Shown here one piece after another: positions 6,950 through 12,491 of a stretch of 12,491 nt of DNA (the first letter of the stretch is position 1; each line of letters begins with the position of its first letter). A program made the position numbers and the translations under genes. The notes below the pieces were generated by a model, which saw nothing but the letters and a program-made list of their open reading frames with translations, was not told the origin of the DNA and ran no database searches. This DNA is from JBFKMV01 sp041629655 (GTDB lineage Bacteria; Acidobacteriota; Polarisedimenticolia; Polarisedimenticolales; Polarisedimenticolaceae), in NCBI GenBank assembly GCA_041629655.1, contig JBFKMV010000159.1:1-12491 (forward strand). Direction: 5' to 3'.

Positions 6950-8119
6950 ATGACGAGAATCGCTGGGCTCGCGCTCGTCGCGGCGTTGACCGCGATCGGA
7001 TGCGGCGGCGCGAGCTGGGAAGAGCTCAACCAGGCCGCCAAGACCGCGCACGGCGAGGGCCGGATCGAGGATGCCGAGCGGCTGTTCGGCGAGGCCCTGG
7101 CGCGGGCCGAGGCGATCGGCGACGACAGCGACGAGCGGGTCAAGAGCCTCAACAACCTCGGCGAGTTCTTCCGCTCGACCGGCCGGTTGGCGGATGCCGA
7201 GGGCTACTACCGCCGCGCGCTCGAGGTGCGCGAGCGGCAGCTCGACGACAACGCACCGGAGCTGGCGCAGAGCTACGGCAACCTGGCGCTGCTGGAACGG
7301 CTGCTCGGCCGGCCGGCCGAGGAGGAGCGGCTGTACCGGCGGGCCCTGGCGATCCATCGCCACAACAACCCGGCATCGGTCGAGACCGGCGACTGCCTGA
7401 ACAACCTGGCCATCGCGCTGTACGACCAGGGCAAGTACGACGAGGCCGAGCAGGCGCTCCGGGAATCGCTCGAGATCTGGGAGGGCATCGTGCTCGCCGA
7501 CTCGCCCAAGATCGCGGCGTCGCTGGGAAACCTGGCCTTCATCCACAAGCAGCAGGGACGTCTCGGCGAATCGGCGGAGCTGTACGAGCGCGCGCTGGAG
7601 ATCTGGCGCCGCAACCGCGGGCCGCAGGACCCCGAGGTGGCGCGCGGCCTGACCAATCTCGGCGAGGTGTATCGCCTCCAGGAACGCTACGACGACGCCG
7701 AGCAGGCGCTGCGCAAGGCGGTCGAGATCCGCGAGAAGGCCCTCGGGCCGGGCGCGGTCGAGACCGCGCAGAGCCTGAACAGCCTGGCGATGATCCGGCG
7801 CCACCAGGACGCGGTCGACGAGGCCGAGGCGCTGTACCGGCGCGCGATCGAGATCCTGGAGCACGAGCGCGGCGCCGAGCACTCCGACGTCGGCGCCGGC
7901 CTGTTCAACCTCGCCGTGCTGTACCTCGAGCTCGAGCGCTGGCAGGACGCCGAGCCCCCGTTGACGCGGGCACTCGAGATCTTCGAGCGCGAGCTGCCGG
8001 AGCGGCACCCGATGGTCACCGTGGCGCTGGAGCGCTACGCCGAGCTGCTGCGCCGCACCGCTCGTGCGGACGAAGCCGAGGCGGTGACCGCGCGCGTCGC
8101 CGCGATCCGCGGCGGCTGA
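6950..8119 (+). CDS. TPR-repeat lipoprotein (kinesin-light-chain-type repeats)
   Basis: This is a 389-residue protein from the ATG at 6950, or 392 from an in-frame ATG at 6941. I prefer 6950: it gives a compact signal (MTRIAGLALVAALTAIGC) and leaves room for the promoter or the weak GGAA at 6936-6939. The lipobox is AIGC, with Cys at residue 18 (21 from the upstream Met); Ala at -3 is acceptable but not ideal. The rest is almost wholly tetratricopeptide repeats. Counting from 6941, helix A of successive repeats starts near 69, 111, 152, 194, 236, 278, 320 and 362, a 42-residue period with one 41-residue step, plus a first degenerate repeat at about 26-58. The 42-residue period is typical of TPR_12/kinesin-light-chain-like arrays. 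It probably forms a periplasmic, membrane-tethered protein-binding superhelix. Its TGA overlaps the ATG of the ABC ATPase (TGATG), indicating translational coupling with the exporter. The partner is unknown. Confidence 0.9.
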   Translation: MTRIAGLALVAALTAIGCGGASWEELNQAAKTAHGEGRIEDAERLFGEALARAEAIGDDSDERVKSLNNLGEFFRSTGRLADAEGYYRRALEVRERQLDDNAPELAQSYGNLALLERLLGRPAEEERLYRRALAIHRHNNPASVETGDCLNNLAIALYDQGKYDEAEQALRESLEIWEGIVLADSPKIAASLGNLAFIHKQQGRLGESAELYERALEIWRRNRGPQDPEVARGLTNLGEVYRLQERYDDAEQALRKAVEIREKALGPGAVETAQSLNSLAMIRRHQDAVDEAEALYRRAIEILEHERGAEHSDVGAGLFNLAVLYLELERWQDAEPPLTRALEIFERELPERHPMVTVALERYAELLRRTARADEAEAVTARVAAIRGG

Positions 8120-8886
8120 TGGACCTGGCCCTCGAGACGCGCGGGCTGCGCCGCACCTTCGGTGACCTGGTCGCGGTGGACGCAATCGACCTCGTCGTGC
8201 CGCGGGGCAGCTTCTACGGGTTCCTCGGACCGAACGGCGCCGGCAAGTCGACCACGATCAAGTGCCTGACCGGCCTGCTGCGACCGACCGCCGGCGCGAT
8301 GACGATCCTCGGCGTCGATCCGCTCGCCGATCCGGTCGCGGTCAAGCGGCAGGTCGGCGTGCTGCCCGAGGACCTGGCGCTGTTCGACCGGCTGACCGGG
8401 CCCGAGACGCTGGCGTTCGTGGGGCAGGTGCACGGTCTCGACCGCGGCACGCTGGAGTCGCGCGCCGGCGAGCTGCTGGCGCTGATGGACCTCGCCGGCG
8501 CCGGCGACTCGCTGGTCGCCGACTACTCGCACGGCATGCGCAAGAAGCTGTCGCTGGCGACGGCGCTGCTGCCGGCGCCGAAGCTGCTGTTCCTGGACGA
8601 GCCGTTCGAGGGCATCGACGCGGTCGCCTCGCGCCAGATCCGCAACCTGCTGGCGTCGTTCGTGCGCGGGGGCGGGACGATCTTCCTGACCTCGCACATC
8701 CTCGAGATCGTGGAGCGGCTGTGCGACCACATCGGCGTGATCCACAAGGGACGCATGGTCGCACAGGGACCGGTGGGCGAGCTGCGCAACGGGACGGGCG
8801 GCGAGAGCACGCTCGAGGAGCTGTTCCTCGGACTGGTCGGCGCGGGCGGGGCGGAAAGTCCCGGGCTGAGCTGGCTCGGGGGATGA
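8119..8886 (+). CDS. ABC transporter ATP-binding protein (CcmA/ABC-2 exporter type)
   Basis: This 255-residue nucleotide-binding subunit would energise the permease encoded next. Walker A is GPNGAGKST (37-45). The Q-loop position holds Glu84 (VLPEDLALFD) rather than Gln, as in many CcmA-type exporter ATPases. The signature is YSHGMRKKLS (136-145), a variant of LSGGQ. Walker B is LLFLDEP (156-162), the D-loop region FEGID follows, and the switch is His193 in TSHILE. Length and motifs fit the ABC-2 drug/Na+/lipid exporter group. The ATG at 8119 overlaps the stop of the TPR gene by one base, and its TGA (8884-8886) overlaps the permease start as ATGA or TGATG. The three genes therefore form a translationally coupled unit. 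The export direction is from family; the substrate cannot be read. Confidence 0.95.
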   Translation: MDLALETRGLRRTFGDLVAVDAIDLVVPRGSFYGFLGPNGAGKSTTIKCLTGLLRPTAGAMTILGVDPLADPVAVKRQVGVLPEDLALFDRLTGPETLAFVGQVHGLDRGTLESRAGELLALMDLAGAGDSLVADYSHGMRKKLSLATALLPAPKLLFLDEPFEGIDAVASRQIRNLLASFVRGGGTIFLTSHILEIVERLCDHIGVIHKGRMVAQGPVGELRNGTGGESTLEELFLGLVGAGGAESPGLSWLGG

Positions 8887-10586
8887 TGCGCTTGCTGCGC
8901 GCGCTGGCGTGGTTGCGCTGGCGCCTGTTGCTCAACGGCATGAAGACGCGCCGGCGGGACACGCTGGAGCAGCTGGCGCGGGTCGCCGCCGCGCTGGCGC
9001 CGATCATGCTGGCGCTGATGCTGGTCCCGTCCACGCTGACGATCGCGGTCGCCGCCGGCTACGGCGGTTACTGGATGGGCCGCGAGGAGATGTCGAGCCT
9101 GCTGCTGGTCGGGGGCGCGCGGTTCGTGCTGGCCGGGGTCACGTTCGCGGTGCTGCTGGCGCCATTGGTGCGCTCGGTGCAGGGGGCGCGGATCAGCCTG
9201 ACCCGCCTGCTGCTGCTGCCGATCCCGCGCCGCGCGATGCTGCTGTCGGAGCTGCTCTCGGGCCTGACCGATCCGTGGGTCGTGATCGTGGTCCCGGCGT
9301 TGCTGGCGCTGCCGCTGGGCCTGCTGCTGGCCGGGGCCGGCAGCACGGGGCTGGTCGTGCTGGTCGCCTCGCTGGCGATGCTGGCCGCCCTGGCCGGCCT
9401 GGGCGCGCTGGGCTCGTACCTCACGATGCTGCTGTTCCGCCGGCGCCGGCGCGCCGAACTGTTGATGCTGGCGATGCTGGTGACGCTGCCGCTGATCGGG
9501 TTCGTGCCCGGCCTGCTGGAGGAGCGCATCGAGGAGCGCGAGCGGCAGGAGCACGAGCAGGAGCGGTCGTGGAAGAAGTCCCGTTACGAGGCGCTCGCGC
9601 CGTGGCTGTCGGCGGGCCGCGTGCTGCCCTCGGAGCTCTACGGGCGGGCGCTCGACCGCGCCGCCGCCGGGTATCCGGCCGGCGCCGCCGCGCCGCTCGG
9701 GGGGCTGATCGCGATCGCGGCGGGGTTGTGCCTCGGCGCGGCAGCGGCGCACCGGCGGCTACTGGAGGACCCGGGCGGCGGGTCCTCGCGCCGCTCGGCG
9801 ACGGCGTCCGGCGCGCCGCGGGTCGCGCTGCCGGGCTTCGGCGGCCCCGCCTCGGTGGTGGCGGCCGTGCAGATCCGGACCTTCCTGCGCACCGTGCGCG
9901 GCAAGGCCGCGGTGTTCGTGATCTTCGCGATCCTGCTGATGATGTACATGCTGCTGAGCGACGAGCTGCGCGAGGCGCTGCCGGGCTGGCCGCCGATCGG
10001 CCCGCTGATGCTGTTCACCGGGGGCGCGTTCACGTTCCTGGCGCTGGGCCCGGCGCTGCTGAACCAGTTCGCCGTCGACGGCGCCGGCCTGACCCTGGAG
10101 GCGCTGGCGCCGGTCAGCACCCGGCAGCTCGTGCTGGGCAAGGTCCTCGGCTGCGGCCTGCTGGGGGGCGTGTCGCTGCTGCTGTGCCTGGTCGCGTCGG
10201 TCGCCGTGGCTCCCGGCGGCCACCCCTGGTACTGGGTCGCCGTGATGCTGGGCTGGCTGTCCTCGTACCTGCTGCTGGGACCGCTGGCGGCGGCGGTGTC
10301 GGCGGTGTTCCCGGCCCACGCCGACCTCAACAAGATGGGCAAGGCCGGCAACCCGCACCCGCTCGCCGGGCTGATCGGTCTCGCGGCCACCGTCGCGGTG
10401 ATGCTGCCCTCGCTCGTGCTGTTGCTGGTCTGCTTCATCGCGCTGCGCGGGCCCTGGATCACGTTGATCGCCCTCGTGCTGTGGACCGCGCTGGCCGCTG
10501 CGCTGGCGGTACCGCTGGTGCGCGGCGCCGCCCGGGTCGTGGAGCGGCGGCGCGAGAACCTGCTGCTGGTCGCGTCGGGGCGCTAG
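8883..10586 (+). CDS. ABC-2 type transporter permease, about 12 TM, apparently two fused halves
   Basis: This 567-residue integral membrane protein is the expected partner of the preceding ATPase. Hydrophobic segments lie at about 34-57, 73-95, 131-152, 156-185, 192-211, 268-288, 342-358, 373-394, 421-443, 450-476, 494-519 and 524-546, so about twelve helices in two sets of six. A motif before helix 3, LTRLLLLPIPRRAMLLSELL (105-124), is echoed in the second half by LTLEALAPVSTRQLVLGKVL (403-422), supporting an internal duplication. A highly charged Glu/Arg-rich stretch (213-232) and a Gly/Ser-rich linker (about 297-323) separate the halves. ABC-2 half-permeases are usually 250-400 residues, so one polypeptide may supply the whole channel. 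Two Met codons (8883 and 8886) both overlap the ATPase stop; either could start it. The TAG stop is 10 bp before tilS. I cannot name a specific family or substrate. Confidence 0.88.
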   Translation: MMRLLRALAWLRWRLLLNGMKTRRRDTLEQLARVAAALAPIMLALMLVPSTLTIAVAAGYGGYWMGREEMSSLLLVGGARFVLAGVTFAVLLAPLVRSVQGARISLTRLLLLPIPRRAMLLSELLSGLTDPWVVIVVPALLALPLGLLLAGAGSTGLVVLVASLAMLAALAGLGALGSYLTMLLFRRRRRAELLMLAMLVTLPLIGFVPGLLEERIEERERQEHEQERSWKKSRYEALAPWLSAGRVLPSELYGRALDRAAAGYPAGAAAPLGGLIAIAAGLCLGAAAAHRRLLEDPGGGSSRRSATASGAPRVALPGFGGPASVVAAVQIRTFLRTVRGKAAVFVIFAILLMMYMLLSDELREALPGWPPIGPLMLFTGGAFTFLALGPALLNQFAVDGAGLTLEALAPVSTRQLVLGKVLGCGLLGGVSLLLCLVASVAVAPGGHPWYWVAVMLGWLSSYLLLGPLAAAVSAVFPAHADLNKMGKAGNPHPLAGLIGLAATVAVMLPSLVLLLVCFIALRGPWITLIALVLWTALAAALAVPLVRGAARVVERRRENLLLVASGR

Positions 10587-10596
10587 ACTGGCCGCG

Positions 10597-11574
10597 ATGG
10601 CCGACCGCGTGGAGCTCGCCTTCCGCCGCGCCGCCGACCCGCTGCTGCCGCCGGGCACGTCGGTGCTGGCGGCCGTCTCGGGCGGCGGGGACTCGATGGC
10701 GCTGCTGCATCTGCTGGTGCGGATGGCGCGGGGCCGGCCGCTCGAGATCGGCGTGGCCCATCTCGACCACGGGCTGCGTCGCGGCTCCGCGGCCGACCGG
10801 CGGTTCGTCGAGGCGGCCGCCCGGCGGCTCGGGCTGCCCTGCGTCTCCGAGCGGCGCGACGTGGCGGCCGAGCGGCGCAAGGGTGAGTCGCCCGAAGAGG
10901 CCGCGCGGCGGGTGCGGCGCGCGTTCCTGCTCGAGGCCGCGCGGTCCGGCGGGGCCTCGAGCATCGCCACCGGCCATACGCTGGACGACCAGGCCGAGAC
11001 GGTGTTGATGCGGCTGGTGCGCGGCGCCGGTCCGCGGGCGCTCGGGGGCATGGCGGCGCGCGGCCCGGGACCGTTCGTGCGGCCGCTGCTGACGCTCGAG
11101 CGCGCCGACCTGCGCGGCTTCCTCGAGCGCCACGCGATCGGGTTCCGCGAGGACCCGAGCAACCGCGACCTCGGTCACGACCGCAACCGGACGCGGCGGC
11201 TGGCGCTGCCGCTGCTGGCGGAGGCGCTCAACCCGCGCGCGGCGCGCCACCTCGTGGCGGCGGCGGCGCGGTTGCGCGAGGACGCGCAGTGCCTGGACGA
11301 GCTGGCGCAGGCGGCGCTCGCGACCTGCGCGCGACGATCGCGCGGCGGCGTGACGCTCGACGTGCCGGCGCTGCGCGAGCTGCACCCGGTCATCGCGCGA
11401 CGCGTCGGCCGGCTGGCGCTCCAGCACGCCGGCGTGGATCCGCGTCGCGTCGGCGCGCGCCACGTCGAGGCGCTGCTCGACCTGGTCCACGGCGGATCCG
11501 GCCGCCGGATCGACCTCCCGGGAGCCCTGGCCGCGGTGCGGCGCGGGGCCCGGCTGCGGATCGCGCCGCGCTGA
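10597..11574 (+). CDS. tilS: tRNA(Ile)-lysidine synthetase TilS (short form)
   Basis: TilS uses ATP and lysine to convert C34 of the CAU-anticodon tRNA-Ile to lysidine, switching it from Met to Ile identity; it is essential and cytosolic. This 325-residue protein shows the N-type ATP pyrophosphatase PP-loop SGGGDS (28-33), HLDHGLR (55-61), GHTLDDQAET (126-135) and the EDPSNRD...RNRTR block (185-200) typical of TilS. It is near the short Aquifex-type length and appears to lack the large C-terminal domain of the roughly 430-residue E. coli enzyme. It follows the permease by 10 bp without an evident Shine-Dalgarno and may be read through from that unit. TAGACT (10584-10589) lies 7 nt before the ATG, but its TAG is the permease stop codon, which weakens it as a -10. 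ftsH lies downstream, as in many bacteria, here without hpt between. Confidence 0.95.
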   Translation: MADRVELAFRRAADPLLPPGTSVLAAVSGGGDSMALLHLLVRMARGRPLEIGVAHLDHGLRRGSAADRRFVEAAARRLGLPCVSERRDVAAERRKGESPEEAARRVRRAFLLEAARSGGASSIATGHTLDDQAETVLMRLVRGAGPRALGGMAARGPGPFVRPLLTLERADLRGFLERHAIGFREDPSNRDLGHDRNRTRRLALPLLAEALNPRAARHLVAAAARLREDAQCLDELAQAALATCARRSRGGVTLDVPALRELHPVIARRVGRLALQHAGVDPRRVGARHVEALLDLVHGGSGRRIDLPGALAAVRRGARLRIAPR

Positions 11575-11649
11575 GCGCCCGCGCCGGGCCGCCACGGCGT
11601 CCGATCGCGGCGAATCGCGTCTTCGATGGCGCACGGCAGGGTGCTCCTA

Positions 11650-11655
11650 TATATT
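11650..11655 (+). promoter_or_regulatory. Candidate -10 element for ftsH
   Basis: TATATT lies within an AT-rich run (11648-11659) that stands out sharply from its surroundings and matches five of six positions of TATAAT. No good -35 is present at 16-18 bp upstream (TGGCGC at 17 bp). Transcription would begin near 11662, giving a leader of about 65 nt. I see no clear heat-shock sigma32 or CIRCE element. Confidence 0.4.
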
Positions 11656-11669
11656 CAAGAAGCGTTGTC

Positions 11670-11686
11670 GGGCTTGTTGTAAGCTC
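11670..11686 (+). other. Possible small hairpin in the ftsH leader
   Basis: GGGCTT and AAGCTC can pair as a six-base stem with one G-U pair around a five-base GTTGT loop. It would sit near the 5' end of the leader predicted from the TATATT promoter and about 28 bases upstream of the Shine-Dalgarno. It could stabilise the message or be chance; it has no T-run and does not look like a terminator. Confidence 0.25.
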
Positions 11687-11713
11687 TCGTGGTTGTCCTC
11701 GCGGGCCGCCACC

Positions 11714-11719
11714 GGAGGT
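11714..11719 (+). promoter_or_regulatory. Shine-Dalgarno of ftsH
   Basis: GGAGGT is the strongest ribosome binding site in the window. It sits eight bases before the GTG at 11728 and decides that start: the GTG at 11721 is in another frame and too close. Confidence 0.85.
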
Positions 11720-11727
11720 CGTGCCTC

Positions 11728-12491
11728 GTGAACTCTCACCTCAAGACCATCGTGATCTGGCTGGTCGTGATCGCGGCGGTGGTGATCGGCTTTCAGATCT
11801 TCAACACGGCGAGCGGCCAGCAGAAGCAGCTCACCCTGTCGGAGCTGTATGACCTGATCGAGGCCGGCGAGGTGCAGCAGGTCACGCTGACCGGCGACAC
11901 GGTGGGCTACGAGATCGAGGGCCGCTTCAAGGCGCCGCAGCCCGGTCCCAACGGCGCGACCTTCCGCAGCTTCAAGGCCTATGTGGTCAAGGACGAGGCG
12001 TTGATCGAGAAGCTGCGCTCGCGCGGCGCGTCGGTCGAGGCCAAGCCGCCCCGCGACAGCTCGTTCTTCTCCCTCTTGGTGATGTGGGCACCGCTGCTGC
12101 TGTTCCTCGGCGTGTGGATCTTCTTCATGCGCCAGATGCAGTCGGGCGGCAACCGCGCGCTGTCGTTCGGCAAGTCGCGGGCCAAGCTGACCTCGTCGTC
12201 GGGCAAGAAGATCACGTTCAAGGACGTGGCCGGGATCGAGGAGGCCAAGGAAGAGGTCCAGGAGATCATCGAGTTCCTGCGCGAGCCGCAGAAGTTCCAG
12301 AAGCTGGGCGGCAAGATCCCCAAGGGCGTGCTGCTGGTCGGCCCCCCGGGAACCGGCAAGACCCTGCTGGCGCGGGCCATCGCCGGCGAGGCCAACGTGC
12401 CGTTCTTCTCCATCTCCGGCTCGGATTTCGTGGAGATGTTCGTCGGCGTGGGCGCCTCGCGGGTCCGCGACCTGTTCGAGCAGGGCAAGAA
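11728..12491 (+). CDS. ftsH: ATP-dependent zinc metalloprotease FtsH (3'-truncated)
   Basis: The first 254 codons of FtsH are present, from GTG at 11728 to the window edge; about 60% of a typical 610-650-residue protein is missing. FtsH is a membrane-anchored hexameric AAA+ protease that degrades misfolded membrane proteins and short-lived regulators. Visible in order: transmembrane helix 1 (about 8-24), the extracytoplasmic FtsH_ext domain (about 34-110), transmembrane helix 2 (about 114-135), a linker with KITFKDVAGIEEAKEEV (160-177), Walker A GPPGTGKT (205-212) and the pore-loop motif FVG (238-240). Walker B, the second region of homology and the HEXXH zinc site would lie beyond the edge. 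A strong GGAGGT supports the start. The gene probably has its own promoter in the 153-bp upstream gap, separate from tilS. Confidence 0.97.
   Translation, partial: MNSHLKTIVIWLVVIAAVVIGFQIFNTASGQQKQLTLSELYDLIEAGEVQQVTLTGDTVGYEIEGRFKAPQPGPNGATFRSFKAYVVKDEALIEKLRSRGASVEAKPPRDSSFFSLLVMWAPLLLFLGVWIFFMRQMQSGGNRALSFGKSRAKLTSSSGKKITFKDVAGIEEAKEEVQEIIEFLREPQKFQKLGGKIPKGVLLVGPPGTGKTLLARAIAGEANVPFFSISGSDFVEMFVGVGASRVRDLFEQGK

Larger units (their letters stand above)
11575..11727. other. tilS-ftsH intergenic region
   Basis: This 153-bp gap is the longest non-coding stretch. The first part is GC-rich and holds only a weak hairpin (CGCCG 11582-11586 with CGGCG 11595-11599), with no following T-run, so it is not a convincing intrinsic terminator for tilS. 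The middle part is the most AT-rich patch in the window and contains the candidate ftsH -10. The end holds a small leader hairpin and the ftsH ribosome binding site. Confidence 0.7.

Noticed and set aside
10584..10589. TAGACT as a -10 element for a leaderless tilS
   Set aside because: The TAG is the permease stop codon, so two of the three matching bases are explained by coding. No -35 is present. It is mentioned only as a weak possibility.
11582..11599. Hairpin after tilS as an intrinsic terminator
   Set aside because: The stem is only five to six pairs with an eight-base loop and no T-run follows. Such hairpins are expected by chance in this GC-rich DNA.
1..12491. Mobile elements, CRISPR arrays, tRNA or rRNA genes, toxin-antitoxin or defence genes
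   Set aside because: I saw no transposase or integrase motifs, regular short direct repeats with spacers, cloverleaf-like sequences or defence domains. All substantial DNA is explained by the listed genes.

Overview
The window is very GC-rich (by eye about 70% or more, with strong G/C third-position bias), densely coded, and carries ordinary chromosomal genes with no mobile element, RNA gene or CRISPR array that I can see. Lipoprotein signals on two proteins, an FG-GAP/ASPIC-UnbV protein, a secreted carboxypeptidase-regulatory/hydrolase fusion and a short TilS next to FtsH suggest a GC-rich diderm such as an Acidobacteriota (Thermoanaerobaculia-like) or Myxococcota-type bacterium. This is a judgement from gene content, not a phylogenetic result.

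Layout. (1) 1-2542, plus strand: the 3' part of a large FG-GAP/VCBS repeat protein with an ASPIC/UnbV domain and a long C-terminal region of unknown function. (2) 2539-5131, minus strand: a two-gene unit, an MgtE magnesium transporter followed after 13 bp by a secreted alpha/beta-hydrolase. The hydrolase and the FG-GAP gene converge and share the CTAG at 2539-2542, so each stop codon lies on the other. (3) 5132-5193: a 62-bp divergent intergenic region. (4) 5194-6903, plus: an amidohydrolase lipoprotein of the N-acyl-D-amino-acid deacylase family. (5) 6950-10586, plus: a tightly coupled trio (TPR lipoprotein, ABC ATPase, about 12-TM ABC-2 type permease) with overlapping stop/start codons, preceded by a perfect TTGACA. 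(6) 10597-11574, plus: tilS, 10 bp after the permease. (7) 11575-11727: the only real gap, with the most AT-rich patch of the window, a candidate -10, a small leader hairpin and a strong Shine-Dalgarno. (8) 11728-end, plus: the first 254 codons of ftsH, cut by the window edge.

How the genes work together. MgtE gives Mg2+ uptake. The TPR lipoprotein, ATPase and permease look like one export or envelope-remodelling unit with an extracytoplasmic TPR partner; its substrate cannot be read from the sequence. tilS and ftsH are housekeeping genes in an order common in bacteria. The best candidates for something undescribed are the TPR-lipoprotein/ABC unit with its internally duplicated permease, the orphan C-terminal half of the FG-GAP protein, and a shared start-site architecture in front of the two lipoprotein genes that could mean leaderless transcription.
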